In this document: positions 1 to 7,736 of the stretch, one piece after another
Layout: each line of letters begins with the position of its first letter
Numbering within the stretch: the first letter of the stretch is position 1
Assembly (NCBI RefSeq): GCF_001642025.1
Contig: NZ_LWHO01000003.1
Span: forward strand, 535,279 to 599,278
Source: Cutibacterium namnetense
GTDB lineage: Bacteria; Actinomycetota; Actinomycetes; Propionibacteriales; Propionibacteriaceae
Direction: 5' to 3'
Length of the DNA: 64,000 nt
Made by a program: the position numbers and the translations under genes
The notes under the pieces: generated by a model
Told to the model about the DNA's origin: nothing
The model's database searches: none
What the model saw: only the letters and a program-made list of their open reading frames with translations

Positions 1-783
1 TTCTCGTCGGGCTTGGTCCAAACGGTGGGCCACCGTCGAATCAATAACCTCGTCACCGAGGTTGATGAGCGCACCTCCGAGCACTGCCGGGTCTACCACC
101 TCAAACAGCTCGATCGGGCTGCCCGTAATCCGTTCCAGTTGCTTCACCATTTCCGCGCGCTGGGCGTCGGTCAGTGCTTTGGCAGTCGTCACGATCGCAC
201 GCTTGCGATCAGCCATCTCGGCGGCAATGTGCAAGTACTCATCGATCACTTGCTCGAAGGTGCTGTTGGAAGCCACTACAGCTCGGCGAGCCAATACGAG
301 GGTGTCCTCGCTCACGTGGCCTCCAACCAACTTCACCAGCAGCTCCTGGCGATCCGCTACCGAGCGGTTGGGATCGCCCAGTGCCACCTGCAACGCAGCC
401 TGCCCACGCACGAGCCGGCTCACATGAAACAACTCATCGGTAACCGCCTCGAAGCGGTCAGCTTGCCGTGCCTCACGCAGCACAGCACGAATTGCCTGCC
501 GCTCCAGGGCGCGGGTCAGTGCCGCCGGGGACCGCCACTTGCAGGTGGTTGTCGCATCTAGAAGCTCCTTGCAATCGGGCGAGACCTTCGACGCGAAGAC
601 CGCGTCAATAAGCCCCTGACGAGCCTTGGCTTCAGATCCTGCGTCTGATACTGCCCGTCGTAAGCCAGATTCACGATTCAGGACGTCAACGACCGCGAAA
701 ATCTCGTTAGCGAACTCGGTACCTGTACCACGTCGATCCCCGACCTCGTCTAGCTGCTGTGATGCGCTCACCGCCATCGTCAT
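1..783 (-). CDS. atpH: ATP synthase F1 delta subunit, 3' end cut by window edge
   Basis: Delta (OSCP-like) subunit, which joins the F1 head to the peripheral stalk of the F1Fo ATP synthase. The reading frame runs from an ATG at 783 to the left edge (261 codons) without a stop. The family is about 260-270 residues in actinobacteria, so only a few C-terminal residues should be missing. The C-terminal part carries the delta-subunit signature region (LGGALINLGDEVIDSTV) near the window edge. The ATG overlaps the atpF stop as ATGA (780-783), so translation is probably coupled. Several long frames on the opposite strand here are antisense shadows. The call rests on position after atpF and the C-terminal signature. 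Confidence 0.9.
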   Translation of the reverse strand, partial: MTMAVSASQQLDEVGDRRGTGTEFANEIFAVVDVLNRESGLRRAVSDAGSEAKARQGLIDAVFASKVSPDCKELLDATTTCKWRSPAALTRALERQAIRAVLREARQADRFEAVTDELFHVSRLVRGQAALQVALGDPNRSVADRQELLVKLVGGHVSEDTLVLARRAVVASNSTFEQVIDEYLHIAAEMADRKRAIVTTAKALTDAQRAEMVKQLERITGSPIELFEVVDPAVLGGALINLGDEVIDSTVAHRLDQARRE

Positions 784-1334
784 GCCCGATTCACCGTCCG
801 CGAATTAGACGCCGAGGGCTCATCAGCGAGCGACGAGAGGAAGCGGTCGACGGTCGCTTGGACGCGCTGGTCGTCTTGTAGAGACTCCCCTACGATCCGA
901 CTGGCCAGGGTGGTCGCGAGCCCACCGATCTCGGCACGCACCTCGCGCACCGCCTGATCACGCTCGGCCTGGATTTGAGCATTGGCACGCTCGGTGATCC
1001 GATCAGCCTCTGCCTGAGCGTTGGCGCGCATCTCGGCAACGATTTGCGCACCTTGACTCTTCGCATCGTCACGAATCTGAGCAGCCTCATCACGCGCATT
1101 GGCCAGCTGAGCCTTATACTTCTCTAAAGCCGCTTTAGCCTCAGCCTGGGCTTTCTCAGCCTTTTCGATCCCACCTTGAATCGTCTCAGTGCGCTCCTCA
1201 TAGAGCTTCTCGAAACGGGGAACAACCGCCTTGGCGATGAGCCAAGTGAGGAGCAACACAAGGATGACTCCGACGATGATCTCGATGGGATGCTCAGGAG
1301 CAAGCGGCCCAAGATCCATCTCGAGGATGTTCAT
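780..1334 (-). CDS. atpF: ATP synthase Fo subunit b
   Basis: Peripheral-stalk subunit b, 184 residues from the ATG at 1334 (MNILEMDLGPL). One N-terminal membrane helix lies at about residues 13-38. A long, charged, Ala/Glu/Arg-rich coiled coil (about 45-150) follows, with repeats such as EKAEKAQAEAKAALEKY. A longer in-frame reading to 1409 would run back through the atpE stop region and adds unrelated sequence, so it is rejected. It lies between atpE (stop 1345, 10 nt upstream) and atpH (4-nt overlap) in the usual unc order B-E-F-H. Length and topology are normal for the family. Confidence 0.95.
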   Translation of the reverse strand: MNILEMDLGPLAPEHPIEIIVGVILVLLLTWLIAKAVVPRFEKLYEERTETIQGGIEKAEKAQAEAKAALEKYKAQLANARDEAAQIRDDAKSQGAQIVAEMRANAQAEADRITERANAQIQAERDQAVREVRAEIGGLATTLASRIVGESLQDDQRVQATVDRFLSSLADEPSASNSRTVNRA

Positions 1335-1344
1335 ACGTCCAAGC

Positions 1345-1566
1345 TCACTTAACGATGAAGGCGAGGACGAAGCCGAACAACGCGAGGGCCTCAACCACAG
1401 CGAAGCCAATAAACGCAGTCTTCATCATGGCCGGACGAGCCTCAGGCTGACGAGCGGTGCCATTGATGACGGCAGCGAAGATCCACGCCACGCCAAGAGC
1501 CGGGCCGAGGGAGGCCAGACCGTAGCCAAGCACGTTGAGCGAGCCACCGATGAGCATGGGAACCAT
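1345..1566 (-). CDS. atpE: ATP synthase Fo subunit c
   Basis: Proteolipid ring subunit, 73 residues: two membrane helices joined by a polar loop (NGTARQPEARPAM). The proton-binding carboxylate is Glu59 in helix 2 (FAVVEALALFG). Helix 1 shows the small-residue packing pattern GYGLASLGPALGVA. An internal Met4 at 1557 is a possible alternative start. The acidic residue is Glu with hydrophobic neighbours, as in proton-driven enzymes, and I see no Na+-ligand pattern of the Ilyobacter type. It is followed by atpF on the same strand. Confidence 0.96.
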   Translation of the reverse strand: MVPMLIGGSLNVLGYGLASLGPALGVAWIFAAVINGTARQPEARPAMMKTAFIGFAVVEALALFGFVLAFIVK

Positions 1567-1650
1567 GGTGTTTCCTTCCGGATTGTGCCCCTTGTGGGGG
1601 CGTTGTCTTCGTCGCCGATCGGTTTGACGACGAGGTCTTAATGGATGCCG

Positions 1651-2427
1651 TCAGTGTTCCTCAGACATCGAGGATGCTACATACTGTGCCGACAGCACGG
1701 TGAATACGTAGGCCTGCAAAAAGCCCACAAACAACTCCAGCGCAAAGAGCGCAAAGCTGAGAATCAGGGACAGACCGCCAGCGGCGTTGTACATGATGCT
1801 GGACGGGTAGGTGAGGAGGAACCCGCCACCTACCACAAAGATCATGATGATGAGGTGGCCGGCGAACATGTTGGCAAACAGTCGCAACGATAGGGTCAGC
1901 GGACGGGTGATGAAGCTCGACAGGAACTCCAGCGGAATGATGAGCCACCACAGGTACCAAGGCACGCCGGGGGGCAGTACCGAGTCCTTGAGATAGCGAA
2001 TCCCCTTGGTCTTGAATCCGGCAATCACGTAACCGAACCACGAAACGATCGTCAGGCCGTAAACGTACCCGACATGAGAGAAGGTCGGAAACATGAAGAC
2101 AAAGAGTTCGCCGAACCAGTTATTGATGAGGACAAAGCTGAAGAGGGCAACCAAATACGGCAGCCACGGCTCAAATCCGTGACCGATGGTGTCTCGTACC
2201 AGGGAGTTACGGATGAAGTTGTAGCAGCACTCACCAAAGACCTGACGCTTGCCAGGTACAACCTTAAGGCCACGGCTCATCCACACCCAGAAGGCGATGA
2301 CGACAAGAAAAGCAATGATCGCTTGCCAGAACGGCTTGTCCATCCAAGCCACCCCGAAAGTCCCGCCGAACTTGAAGTCCTCAAGCCCTGGAGTGTGAAA
2401 CTCCAGAGGAGACACGATCCCGCTCAC
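1651..2427 (-). CDS. atpB: ATP synthase Fo subunit a
   Basis: Subunit a, 258 residues with about five or six membrane helices, which forms the proton half-channels facing the c ring. The essential arginine is visible as Arg182 in TLSLRLFANMFAGHLI, preceded by the conserved PLEFLSSFITRPL segment; the C-terminal helix ends in VFTVLSAQYV. Its ATG overlaps the stop of the upstream small membrane protein gene as ATGA (2424-2427), so the two are probably co-translated. Length and motifs are typical. The gap to atpE is about 84 nt with no clear structure. Confidence 0.96.
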   Translation of the reverse strand: MSGIVSPLEFHTPGLEDFKFGGTFGVAWMDKPFWQAIIAFLVVIAFWVWMSRGLKVVPGKRQVFGECCYNFIRNSLVRDTIGHGFEPWLPYLVALFSFVLINNWFGELFVFMFPTFSHVGYVYGLTIVSWFGYVIAGFKTKGIRYLKDSVLPPGVPWYLWWLIIPLEFLSSFITRPLTLSLRLFANMFAGHLIIMIFVVGGGFLLTYPSSIMYNAAGGLSLILSFALFALELFVGFLQAYVFTVLSAQYVASSMSEEH

Positions 2428-2678
2428 TGACCCTCCCGGTCGTTGTTCTGGTCAGGCACGATCCCGTAGCGCTTAACAATGAGATAGACGCTCGCTGCAA
2501 AGCCGACGATCATGCCGACGACAAACATCCATACTTGATGAAAGTGGCTTGACAGCAGCCAGCCGATGCCACCATAGAACAGCATGCCAGCTAGGACGTA
2601 GCTCAAAACGCCCCAAGCGTCGCCGTCACCGGACGGCGCGGAGCTGGTATTCGTTCGCGTCATTGAGTTCGTGCCCAT
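2424..2678 (-). CDS. AtpZ/AtpI-type small membrane protein of the ATP synthase operon
   Basis: An 84-residue protein if started at the ATG at 2678 (MGTNSMTRTNT); longer in-frame starts up to 2747 would overlap the preceding gene. A polar N-terminus of about 20 residues is followed by two membrane helices (about 22-43 and 49-68) with a short loop, then a charged tail. This is the two-helix layout of AtpZ/AtpI proteins, which assist c-ring assembly or cation transport for ATP synthase in other bacteria. It overlaps atpB by 4 nt. The family assignment rests on topology and position; the role is inferred. Confidence 0.75.
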   Translation of the reverse strand: MGTNSMTRTNTSSAPSGDGDAWGVLSYVLAGMLFYGGIGWLLSSHFHQVWMFVVGMIVGFAASVYLIVKRYGIVPDQNNDREGQ

Positions 2679-2716
2679 ATCTATGCTGACTATAGCAGTC
2701 ATAACCCCAGTAGTAC

Positions 2717-3208
2717 TCATCGAAGACCGCCATCGGTCTGACGACACTCAGCATCGGCCGGATCGTGATCTTGATCCTCATAAATTCGCTGCTGCTGCCA
2801 ACTAGCTAGCACCACGCCGACAGTCCAGGCCAGCGAGCAACCGATCATCGCTGATGCACACGGAAGCGGGGCAAACCCAGTGCGATACTCAGACATCAAA
2901 GCCCCAAGGCCACCCAGAGCGCCAACTTGAATGACGAAGAGTCCAACACCGAGAAGCCAAGAGCCGCTCCGGTTGAGCAGATGAACGCCACGGCCGCACG
3001 CCAAGAACGCCACGGCCACGGCGGTGCCAGCTAAACCACTAAGTACTGACGCTACGCGGGGTCGAACGATGACGGGCGTCGCTAACGTCACAAGCAGGCC
3101 GGTTACTGTAGCCCATAGCAGCCCGCTGCGGTAAACACGGGACAGGGCACGTGCGGTCGTCGGCGCACGACGGCCAGCGCAGGCATGACTCGTGGAGAGA
3201 CTTGGCAT
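2717..3208 (-). CDS. AtpI-like integral membrane protein at head of atp operon
   Basis: A 163-residue protein with about four predicted membrane helices after a basic N-terminus of about 35 residues. The start chosen is the ATG at 3208 (MPSLSTS) because GGGGGAGGG lies about 9 nt upstream; an ATG at 3232 is possible, and a reading to 3508 would invade wecA. M. tuberculosis has an unnamed AtpI-like membrane protein (Rv1303) in exactly this slot between rfe/wecA and atpB. That synteny is the main basis for the call, since no residue-level motif is visible. It ends 38 nt before the next small membrane gene. Confidence 0.7.
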   Translation of the reverse strand: MPSLSTSHACAGRRAPTTARALSRVYRSGLLWATVTGLLVTLATPVIVRPRVASVLSGLAGTAVAVAFLACGRGVHLLNRSGSWLLGVGLFVIQVGALGGLGALMSEYRTGFAPLPCASAMIGCSLAWTVGVVLASWQQQRIYEDQDHDPADAECRQTDGGLR

Positions 3209-3317
3209 TTCCTCATCCCTCCCCCTAGTCATGAACGATGGCTCCTGTGGTGAATACGCAGGGCATCTGAACTCGGCAACGCGACGGTGTGGGTCGAGTG
3301 GCGGCGTGCCCGCGGAG

Positions 3318-3340
3318 GTTACCTTCGTGAGAAAGGTAAC
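3318..3340 (-). other. 8-bp perfect hairpin between wecA and the atp operon
   Basis: GTTACCTT and AAGGTAAC form a perfect 8-bp stem with a 7-nt loop. It lies 3' of the wecA stop (3367) and about 110 nt before the first atp-operon start. There is no T-run after it on the minus strand, so it is not a classical intrinsic terminator. It could be an mRNA processing or stability element separating wecA from atp expression. Confidence 0.4.
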
Positions 3341-3366
3341 ACATGAGGCGTGACGGCGTCGACATC

Positions 3367-4470
3367 TCAAACTTGGGCGGCTGGGTGGCGTGAATCCGCC
3401 ATAGTGAGCACCACGCACATGAGGAGCCCTGCAATGACGATGATAGCTGCCCACCAGGTCTGTTCCAGACCAATAAACACCGTCCCAAAGGTTAACACAG
3501 TAGTCCACAGGTACATCAGCAAGACAGCCCGTACATGGGAATGCCCTCGTTGTAGCAATCGATGGTGAAGATGCTGCTTATCGGCGACGAAAAACCATGT
3601 CCCCCGCCACGTCCGTCGGATATATCCCATAACGAGGTCGAGGAACGGGATGGCGAGCACCATAAGCGGTACAACAATTGGCAGGTAAGCGGGAACCAAA
3701 CCACCTCCGCGCGCTGTCAGAGCTGTCGAATCAATCTGACCGGTCAGAGAAATTGTTGAAGTGGCTAGTAGTAGGCCGAGTAGCAGGGCCCCAGAGTCAC
3801 CCATGAACATCCTTGCCGGATGCCAGTTGTGCGGCAGAAAACCAAGGCACGCCCCCGCAGTCGCCGCTGTGATGAGGCTGGTCGTCGTTGCAACGACGAA
3901 GTCCTGTTCGTGAGCCAACAGGTATGTGTACGAGAAGAAAGCCAGCGACCCGATTGCCACCACCCCGGATGCCAGGCCGTCAAGTCCGTCAATGAAGTTC
4001 ACCGCATTGGCGCACAACACGATGAAGAACACTGTCACCAGGATTGAGGTAGGCGTCCCCAAAGCAATGATGGAGTTCGGCAGCGGGATCCAGAACATTC
4101 GCACGCCGCCCGTCACTACTATGCCGGCCGCAAGCACCTGTCCGGCTGCCTTGGCTAGGGCAGGAAGATCGAGTAGGTCGTCAACGACGCCGACCGAGCA
4201 GATCACCACACCAGCCAGACAGATCGTGAATGCATCGTCAGCAACCAGAAGATGGCGACCCAGGAAAGGCATGTTGCGGGCCAACAAACACGCCAATACC
4301 ACTCCCCCCAGCATGGCCACCCCACCAAAGTAGGGAATGGGGACAGTATGGACATCACGTGAACGCACTTTGGCGACAGCTCCCCACCTGAGGGCCGCCT
4401 GTCGACACAGGCCAGACAGCAGATAGGTCGTCAAGCCCGATGTCAGCATCACCAAGAGGTATTCACGCAT
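3367..4470 (-). CDS. wecA: Undecaprenyl/decaprenyl-phosphate GlcNAc-1-phosphate transferase
   Basis: Membrane glycosyl-1-phosphate transferase of the WecA/TagO/Rfe (MraY-like) family, 367 residues with about ten membrane helices. It would transfer GlcNAc-1-P from UDP-GlcNAc to polyprenyl phosphate, starting a cell-envelope glycan. Visible family motifs are the Mg-binding pair Asp97-Asp98 (VVDDLLDL), NFIDGLDGLA (about 158-167), FMGDSGA (222-228) and the cytosolic histidine motif KQHLHHRLL (298-306). It starts 8 nt after the sua5 stop and lies between sua5 and atpI, as Rv1302 (rfe) does in M. tuberculosis. The acceptor and the glycan made cannot be read from sequence. Confidence 0.9.
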   Translation of the reverse strand: MREYLLVMLTSGLTTYLLSGLCRQAALRWGAVAKVRSRDVHTVPIPYFGGVAMLGGVVLACLLARNMPFLGRHLLVADDAFTICLAGVVICSVGVVDDLLDLPALAKAAGQVLAAGIVVTGGVRMFWIPLPNSIIALGTPTSILVTVFFIVLCANAVNFIDGLDGLASGVVAIGSLAFFSYTYLLAHEQDFVVATTTSLITAATAGACLGFLPHNWHPARMFMGDSGALLLGLLLATSTISLTGQIDSTALTARGGGLVPAYLPIVVPLMVLAIPFLDLVMGYIRRTWRGTWFFVADKQHLHHRLLQRGHSHVRAVLLMYLWTTVLTFGTVFIGLEQTWWAAIIVIAGLLMCVVLTMADSRHPAAQV

Positions 4471-4478
4471 GTCGAGTG

Positions 4479-5357
4479 TCAGCCCTCGGACTTTGCCTGC
4501 GTCGACGCGGTCTGCGACGAAGCAACGTCAGAACCATGATTTTCGGACGAATCCTGGTCCATAACCGGCGACTCCAGCCCCATAACATCGGGGGCAACCT
4601 CACGGACAGCCTCCAGCGATAGGGCACCCTGACGCACCACTTTCCCGTCCGACGTCGAGACGAAGTCAATAATCGTCGAGGGCTCCCCCACCCGGCTTGG
4701 ACCGGCATCAAGGTATACGGCCACCTCAACACCCAACTGATCGGCAGCTTCCTGAGCAGTCAAGGCCGCCGGATGGCCAGACTTGTTCGCACTAGAGACA
4801 GCAAGCGGCCCAGTCATGCGCAGCAACTCGCGAGTCTGATCCTGATCGGGGACACGAACGGCGAGAGTACCGTTGGTCTCGCCCAAATCCATGCCAAGAG
4901 ACTCTTGAGCGCGCAAGACGAGGGTGAGACCTCCTGGCCAGTACTTCTCCGCCAGAGCCATTGCCGCTGCCGGAATGTGCTCGCATAAGGCTGGCAAGGC
5001 GACCGAATCGCTGACGAGAACTGGCGGCGGCATATCGCGGCCGCGTTCCTTGGCATTCAGGAGACGCTGCACCGCTAAAGAGTTAAGGGCGTCAGCACCG
5101 ATGCCGTATACGGTATCGGTCGGCAACACGATGCACTCGCCATCGGCGATGGCATCGGCAGCCTGTTCCAGGGCGTCCTCACAGGCGTCAGAATGAGCAA
5201 CGTCGAGGATGAACGGGCAGACCCCGGAGTCTTCTCCCGCGGTGTCTCCTGCTGGCTCATCGTCGCTGACCGTCGACGTCTCTTGTACTACTGACGCCTC
5301 TGCGACAGGCCCGGTCAGCTCGTCGGCATTGACCATCTTTTGGTCAGTTTCATCCAT
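4479..5357 (-). CDS. L-threonylcarbamoyladenylate synthase (Sua5/YrdC/YciO)
   Basis: Makes threonylcarbamoyl-AMP from threonine, bicarbonate and ATP for t6A37 modification of ANN-decoding tRNAs. The 292-residue product has a YrdC core starting near LPTDTVYGIGADALN, with the basic KERGRDMPPPV motif, SSANKSGHPAA and the VGEPSTIIDFV segment. It carries acidic low-complexity extensions at both ends (about 45 residues N-terminal, 40 C-terminal) that lie outside the core. The ATG at 5357 is chosen because AAGG sits 9 nt upstream; the ATG at 5366 touches the AAGG. The start overlaps the prmC stop by 8 nt, so coupling is likely. Same order as Rv1301. Confidence 0.88.
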   Translation of the reverse strand: MDETDQKMVNADELTGPVAEASVVQETSTVSDDEPAGDTAGEDSGVCPFILDVAHSDACEDALEQAADAIADGECIVLPTDTVYGIGADALNSLAVQRLLNAKERGRDMPPPVLVSDSVALPALCEHIPAAAMALAEKYWPGGLTLVLRAQESLGMDLGETNGTLAVRVPDQDQTRELLRMTGPLAVSSANKSGHPAALTAQEAADQLGVEVAVYLDAGPSRVGEPSTIIDFVSTSDGKVVRQGALSLEAVREVAPDVMGLESPVMDQDSSENHGSDVASSQTASTQAKSEG

Positions 5358-6225
5358 GGCATCCATCCTTGCACCGTCGGCGAGCCGTGACGAACCTCGG
5401 CCTACCTGCCAGATCATCATGGTCCTCGATCTGCTCCCACAGATAGGAGGTCGCTAACGCCGCCATGAGTTCCTCACGTTGGGTGTCGTCGTGTTCCATG
5501 ATGAACAGGCCACCTGGCACCAGCAGTTCGGCGGCTCGCTCGATGAGGCGCAGTGGTAGGTCAAGCCCATCGTCACCAGAAAACAAGGCGAAATCAGGCT
5601 CGTGTCCAGTGACATCGTCAGGAATAGACGGAGCATCGATACGACGCAGGTACGGCGGATTCGTGACGACGACGTCGAACCGCCGGCCATCGTCAGGCAC
5701 CCGCAAAGCGTCACCCACGAGAACCTCGACTCCGGAACCGCACACATTGCGCCGGGTCCACACCACAGCAGCGTCATCCAGTTCTACGGCGCTGACCCGA
5801 CAGCCCGGGACCTCGCTAGCCACCGCAAGAGCAATGGCTCCTGTGCCAGCACACAGATCAACCACGCTAGGGCAGGCTCCGGACATCACCAATCGTCGAG
5901 CTTCCTGGATGGCCTGTTCGGCCACCAACTCCGTCTCTAAGCGGGGTATAAACACTCCTGGTCCGACCTCCAGCCGAAGGCCACGGAACCAGGCACGCCC
6001 GACGATGTATTGCGCGGGTTCTCCAGCTCGACGCCGGTCCACCATCTCGTCGAAACGATCTTCATCATCAGCATTAACACTCGCCACACGAATGAGTTGT
6101 GACGGTTGAACTCCCAGTGCTTCACACAGCAACATACGCGCGTCTGCCGCCGGAGTCTCAGTCCTCCCAGTGGCCAGTTGACGGGTTGCTCGCGCCAATA
6201 GGAGGGAGGGGCTGGGATCTGCCAT
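5350..6225 (-). CDS. prmC: Peptide chain release factor N5-glutamine methyltransferase
   Basis: Methylates the glutamine of the GGQ motif of release factors using S-adenosylmethionine. 291 residues: a helical N-terminal substrate-binding domain (1-105, with GEPAQYIVGRAWF) and a Rossmann methyltransferase domain. The SAM loop is VDLCAGTGAIAL (122-133), and the catalytic NPPY is at 189-192, diagnostic for N-methyltransferases of this class. Its ATG shares one nucleotide with the prfA stop (TGATG at 6225), so enzyme and substrate are made in one transcript. The 3' end overlaps sua5. Confidence 0.93.
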   Translation of the reverse strand: MADPSPSLLLARATRQLATGRTETPAADARMLLCEALGVQPSQLIRVASVNADDEDRFDEMVDRRRAGEPAQYIVGRAWFRGLRLEVGPGVFIPRLETELVAEQAIQEARRLVMSGACPSVVDLCAGTGAIALAVASEVPGCRVSAVELDDAAVVWTRRNVCGSGVEVLVGDALRVPDDGRRFDVVVTNPPYLRRIDAPSIPDDVTGHEPDFALFSGDDGLDLPLRLIERAAELLVPGGLFIMEHDDTQREELMAALATSYLWEQIEDHDDLAGRPRFVTARRRCKDGCHG

Positions 6226-7310
6226 CAGGATTCTTGACCTTCGGAGCGTTGTACCATCCGACGCCTCACTTCATCGGCATGAAGAGCATCAAGAACATCA
6301 CCCAGATCGCCAGCCAGAATTTGGTCGAGCTTCCTGGACTTGTACCCAATGCGGTGATCCGTCAGGCGATTCTCGGGGAAGTTATATGTACGCACCCGAG
6401 CCGATCGATCAACAGTACGCACTTGGTCTCGGCGCATTCGATCATTCTCATCAGCGGCATGCTGTGCCGCCGAGGCTGCGACTTTCGCCCGCAGCATCCG
6501 CATCGCCTCAGCTTTGTTTTGCAACTGGCTGCGCTCATTCTGGCAGCTGGCGACGATGCCGGTAGGCAGGTGAGTCAGACGGACAGCCGAGTCGGTGGTG
6601 TTAACTCCCTGACCGCCCGGCCCCGAAGATCGATAAACGTCAACACGGACATCAGCCGGATCAATATCAACCTCGGTCTCGTCAACATCGGGCATGACAA
6701 GAACTCCGACTGCTGAGGTATGAATGCGCCCCGCCGACTCTGTCACTGGTACCCGCTGCACGCGATGGACACCGCCTTCATGCTTGAGGTACCCGTAGGC
6801 TGGGCGCGACGGGATCCCCTCAACGGCGACCACGACCGTGCGGTAGCCGCCCAGATCCGTCGGTTCGCTAGTGAGCTCGCGGAAACGCCACCCCACCCGC
6901 TCGGCATACCGGGTATACATTCGCAAGAGGTCAGCAGCGAAGAGGGCCGACTCTTCTCCGCCCTCACCCGAGTGAATCTCGACTAAGGCATCTTCTTGAT
7001 CCAGGGGATCAGAAGGGACAAGCAACTCAGTGAGCTCTGTATTGGCAAGGTCCAACTGGCCACGCAGCCTTTCAGCCTCCTCCTCAAAGGCAGGATCCTC
7101 GTCAGCGAGGTCCCCAGCCGCTTCAACATCGGCGCTCAGCCGGGCAACGCGATCAGCTACTGCTGCCACGTGGCGAAGACGTGCGTGGCGTCTACCGAGC
7201 TTTCCCATAGCGGAGGGGTCTGATAGCACCGCAGGGTCAGCCAGCTGGGCCTCGACCTCCCGCAGGCGACGACGAACCTCGTCAATCGCCTGTTGCGCAG
7301 ATTCGCTCAT
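6225..7310 (-). CDS. prfA: Peptide chain release factor 1
   Basis: Class I release factor for UAA/UAG codons, 361 residues. The anticodon-like tripeptide is PVT (188-190, in [11 protein letters not shown]); the catalytic GGQ is at 232-234 ([20 protein letters not shown]). The start at 7310 ([10 protein letters not shown]) is preceded by AGGAGGGGC; the longer frame to 7391 has no such site and adds a non-family N-terminus. It lies 3' of rpmE, separated by about 100 nt containing a hairpin, and is followed by prmC, which modifies it. Confidence 0.95.
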   Translation of the reverse strand: MSESAQQAIDEVRRRLREVEAQLADPAVLSDPSAMGKLGRRHARLRHVAAVADRVARLSADVEAAGDLADEDPAFEEEAERLRGQLDLANTELTELLVPSDPLDQEDALVEIHSGEGGEESALFAADLLRMYTRYAERVGWRFRELTSEPTDLGGYRTVVVAVEGIPSRPAYGYLKHEGGVHRVQRVPVTESAGRIHTSAVGVLVMPDVDETEVDIDPADVRVDVYRSSGPGGQGVNTTDSAVRLTHLPTGIVASCQNERSQLQNKAEAMRMLRAKVAASAAQHAADENDRMRRDQVRTVDRSARVRTYNFPENRLTDHRIGYKSRKLDQILAGDLGDVLDALHADEVRRRMVQRSEGQES

Positions 7311-7361
7311 GCCCCTCCTGACCAGCCTTGAGTGAGCCTGGTGCTGTAACCCCCGAAATGA

Positions 7362-7393
7362 CCATGACGCCGAGCAGCAGCCCGGCGTCATGG
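7362..7393 (-). terminator. Terminator-like hairpin between rpmE and prfA
   Basis: An 11-bp perfect GC-rich stem (CCATGACGCCG / CGGCGTCATGG) with a 10-nt loop, just 3' of the rpmE stop at 7412. The following minus-strand bases (TCATTTC) contain only a weak T-tract. It would end or attenuate transcription after rpmE before prfA. Confidence 0.6.
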
Positions 7394-7411
7394 TAATACG
7401 TGTAAACGACG

Positions 7412-7621
7412 TCAGTTCTTCTTGCCGTAGCGGCGCTCGAACCGAGCGACGCGGCCACCAGCGTCAAGAATCTTCTGCTTGCCGGTGTAGAACGGGTGGC
7501 ACTTCGAGCAGACATCAGCATTGAGGGTGCCGGACTGCGAAGTGCTGCGGGTGGTGAAGGTGTTCCCGCAAGTGCACACCACGGTCGTCTCGCGGTAATC
7601 GGGGTGAATTCCCTGCTTCAT
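7412..7621 (-). CDS. rpmE: 50S ribosomal protein bL31 (zinc-binding form)
   Basis: 69 residues, the full length of bL31. The four zinc ligands of the C+ form are present: Cys16 and Cys18 (VVCTCGNTF), then Cys37 and Cys40 ([15 protein letters not shown]). It is therefore expected to be the zinc-replete paralogue. A strong Shine-Dalgarno, AAGGAG, lies before the ATG at 7621. It sits between rho and prfA, the same order as Rv1297-Rv1299. Confidence 0.96.
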
Positions 7622-7736
7622 GTTGTGATCTCCTTATCAAACGCGCCCCGGGTCGCCTGTCTGATACGAACGGGCGTGAACCGGAACCGGCGTGTCAGTG
7701 TACACCTGGCGATCCGCTCCGGTCCACTTAACGACA

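Noticed and set aside
13-561. Long plus-strand frame over atpH
   Set aside because: Antisense to a real delta-subunit gene with coding motifs and a 4-nt overlap to atpF; no motif or ribosome site in the plus frame.
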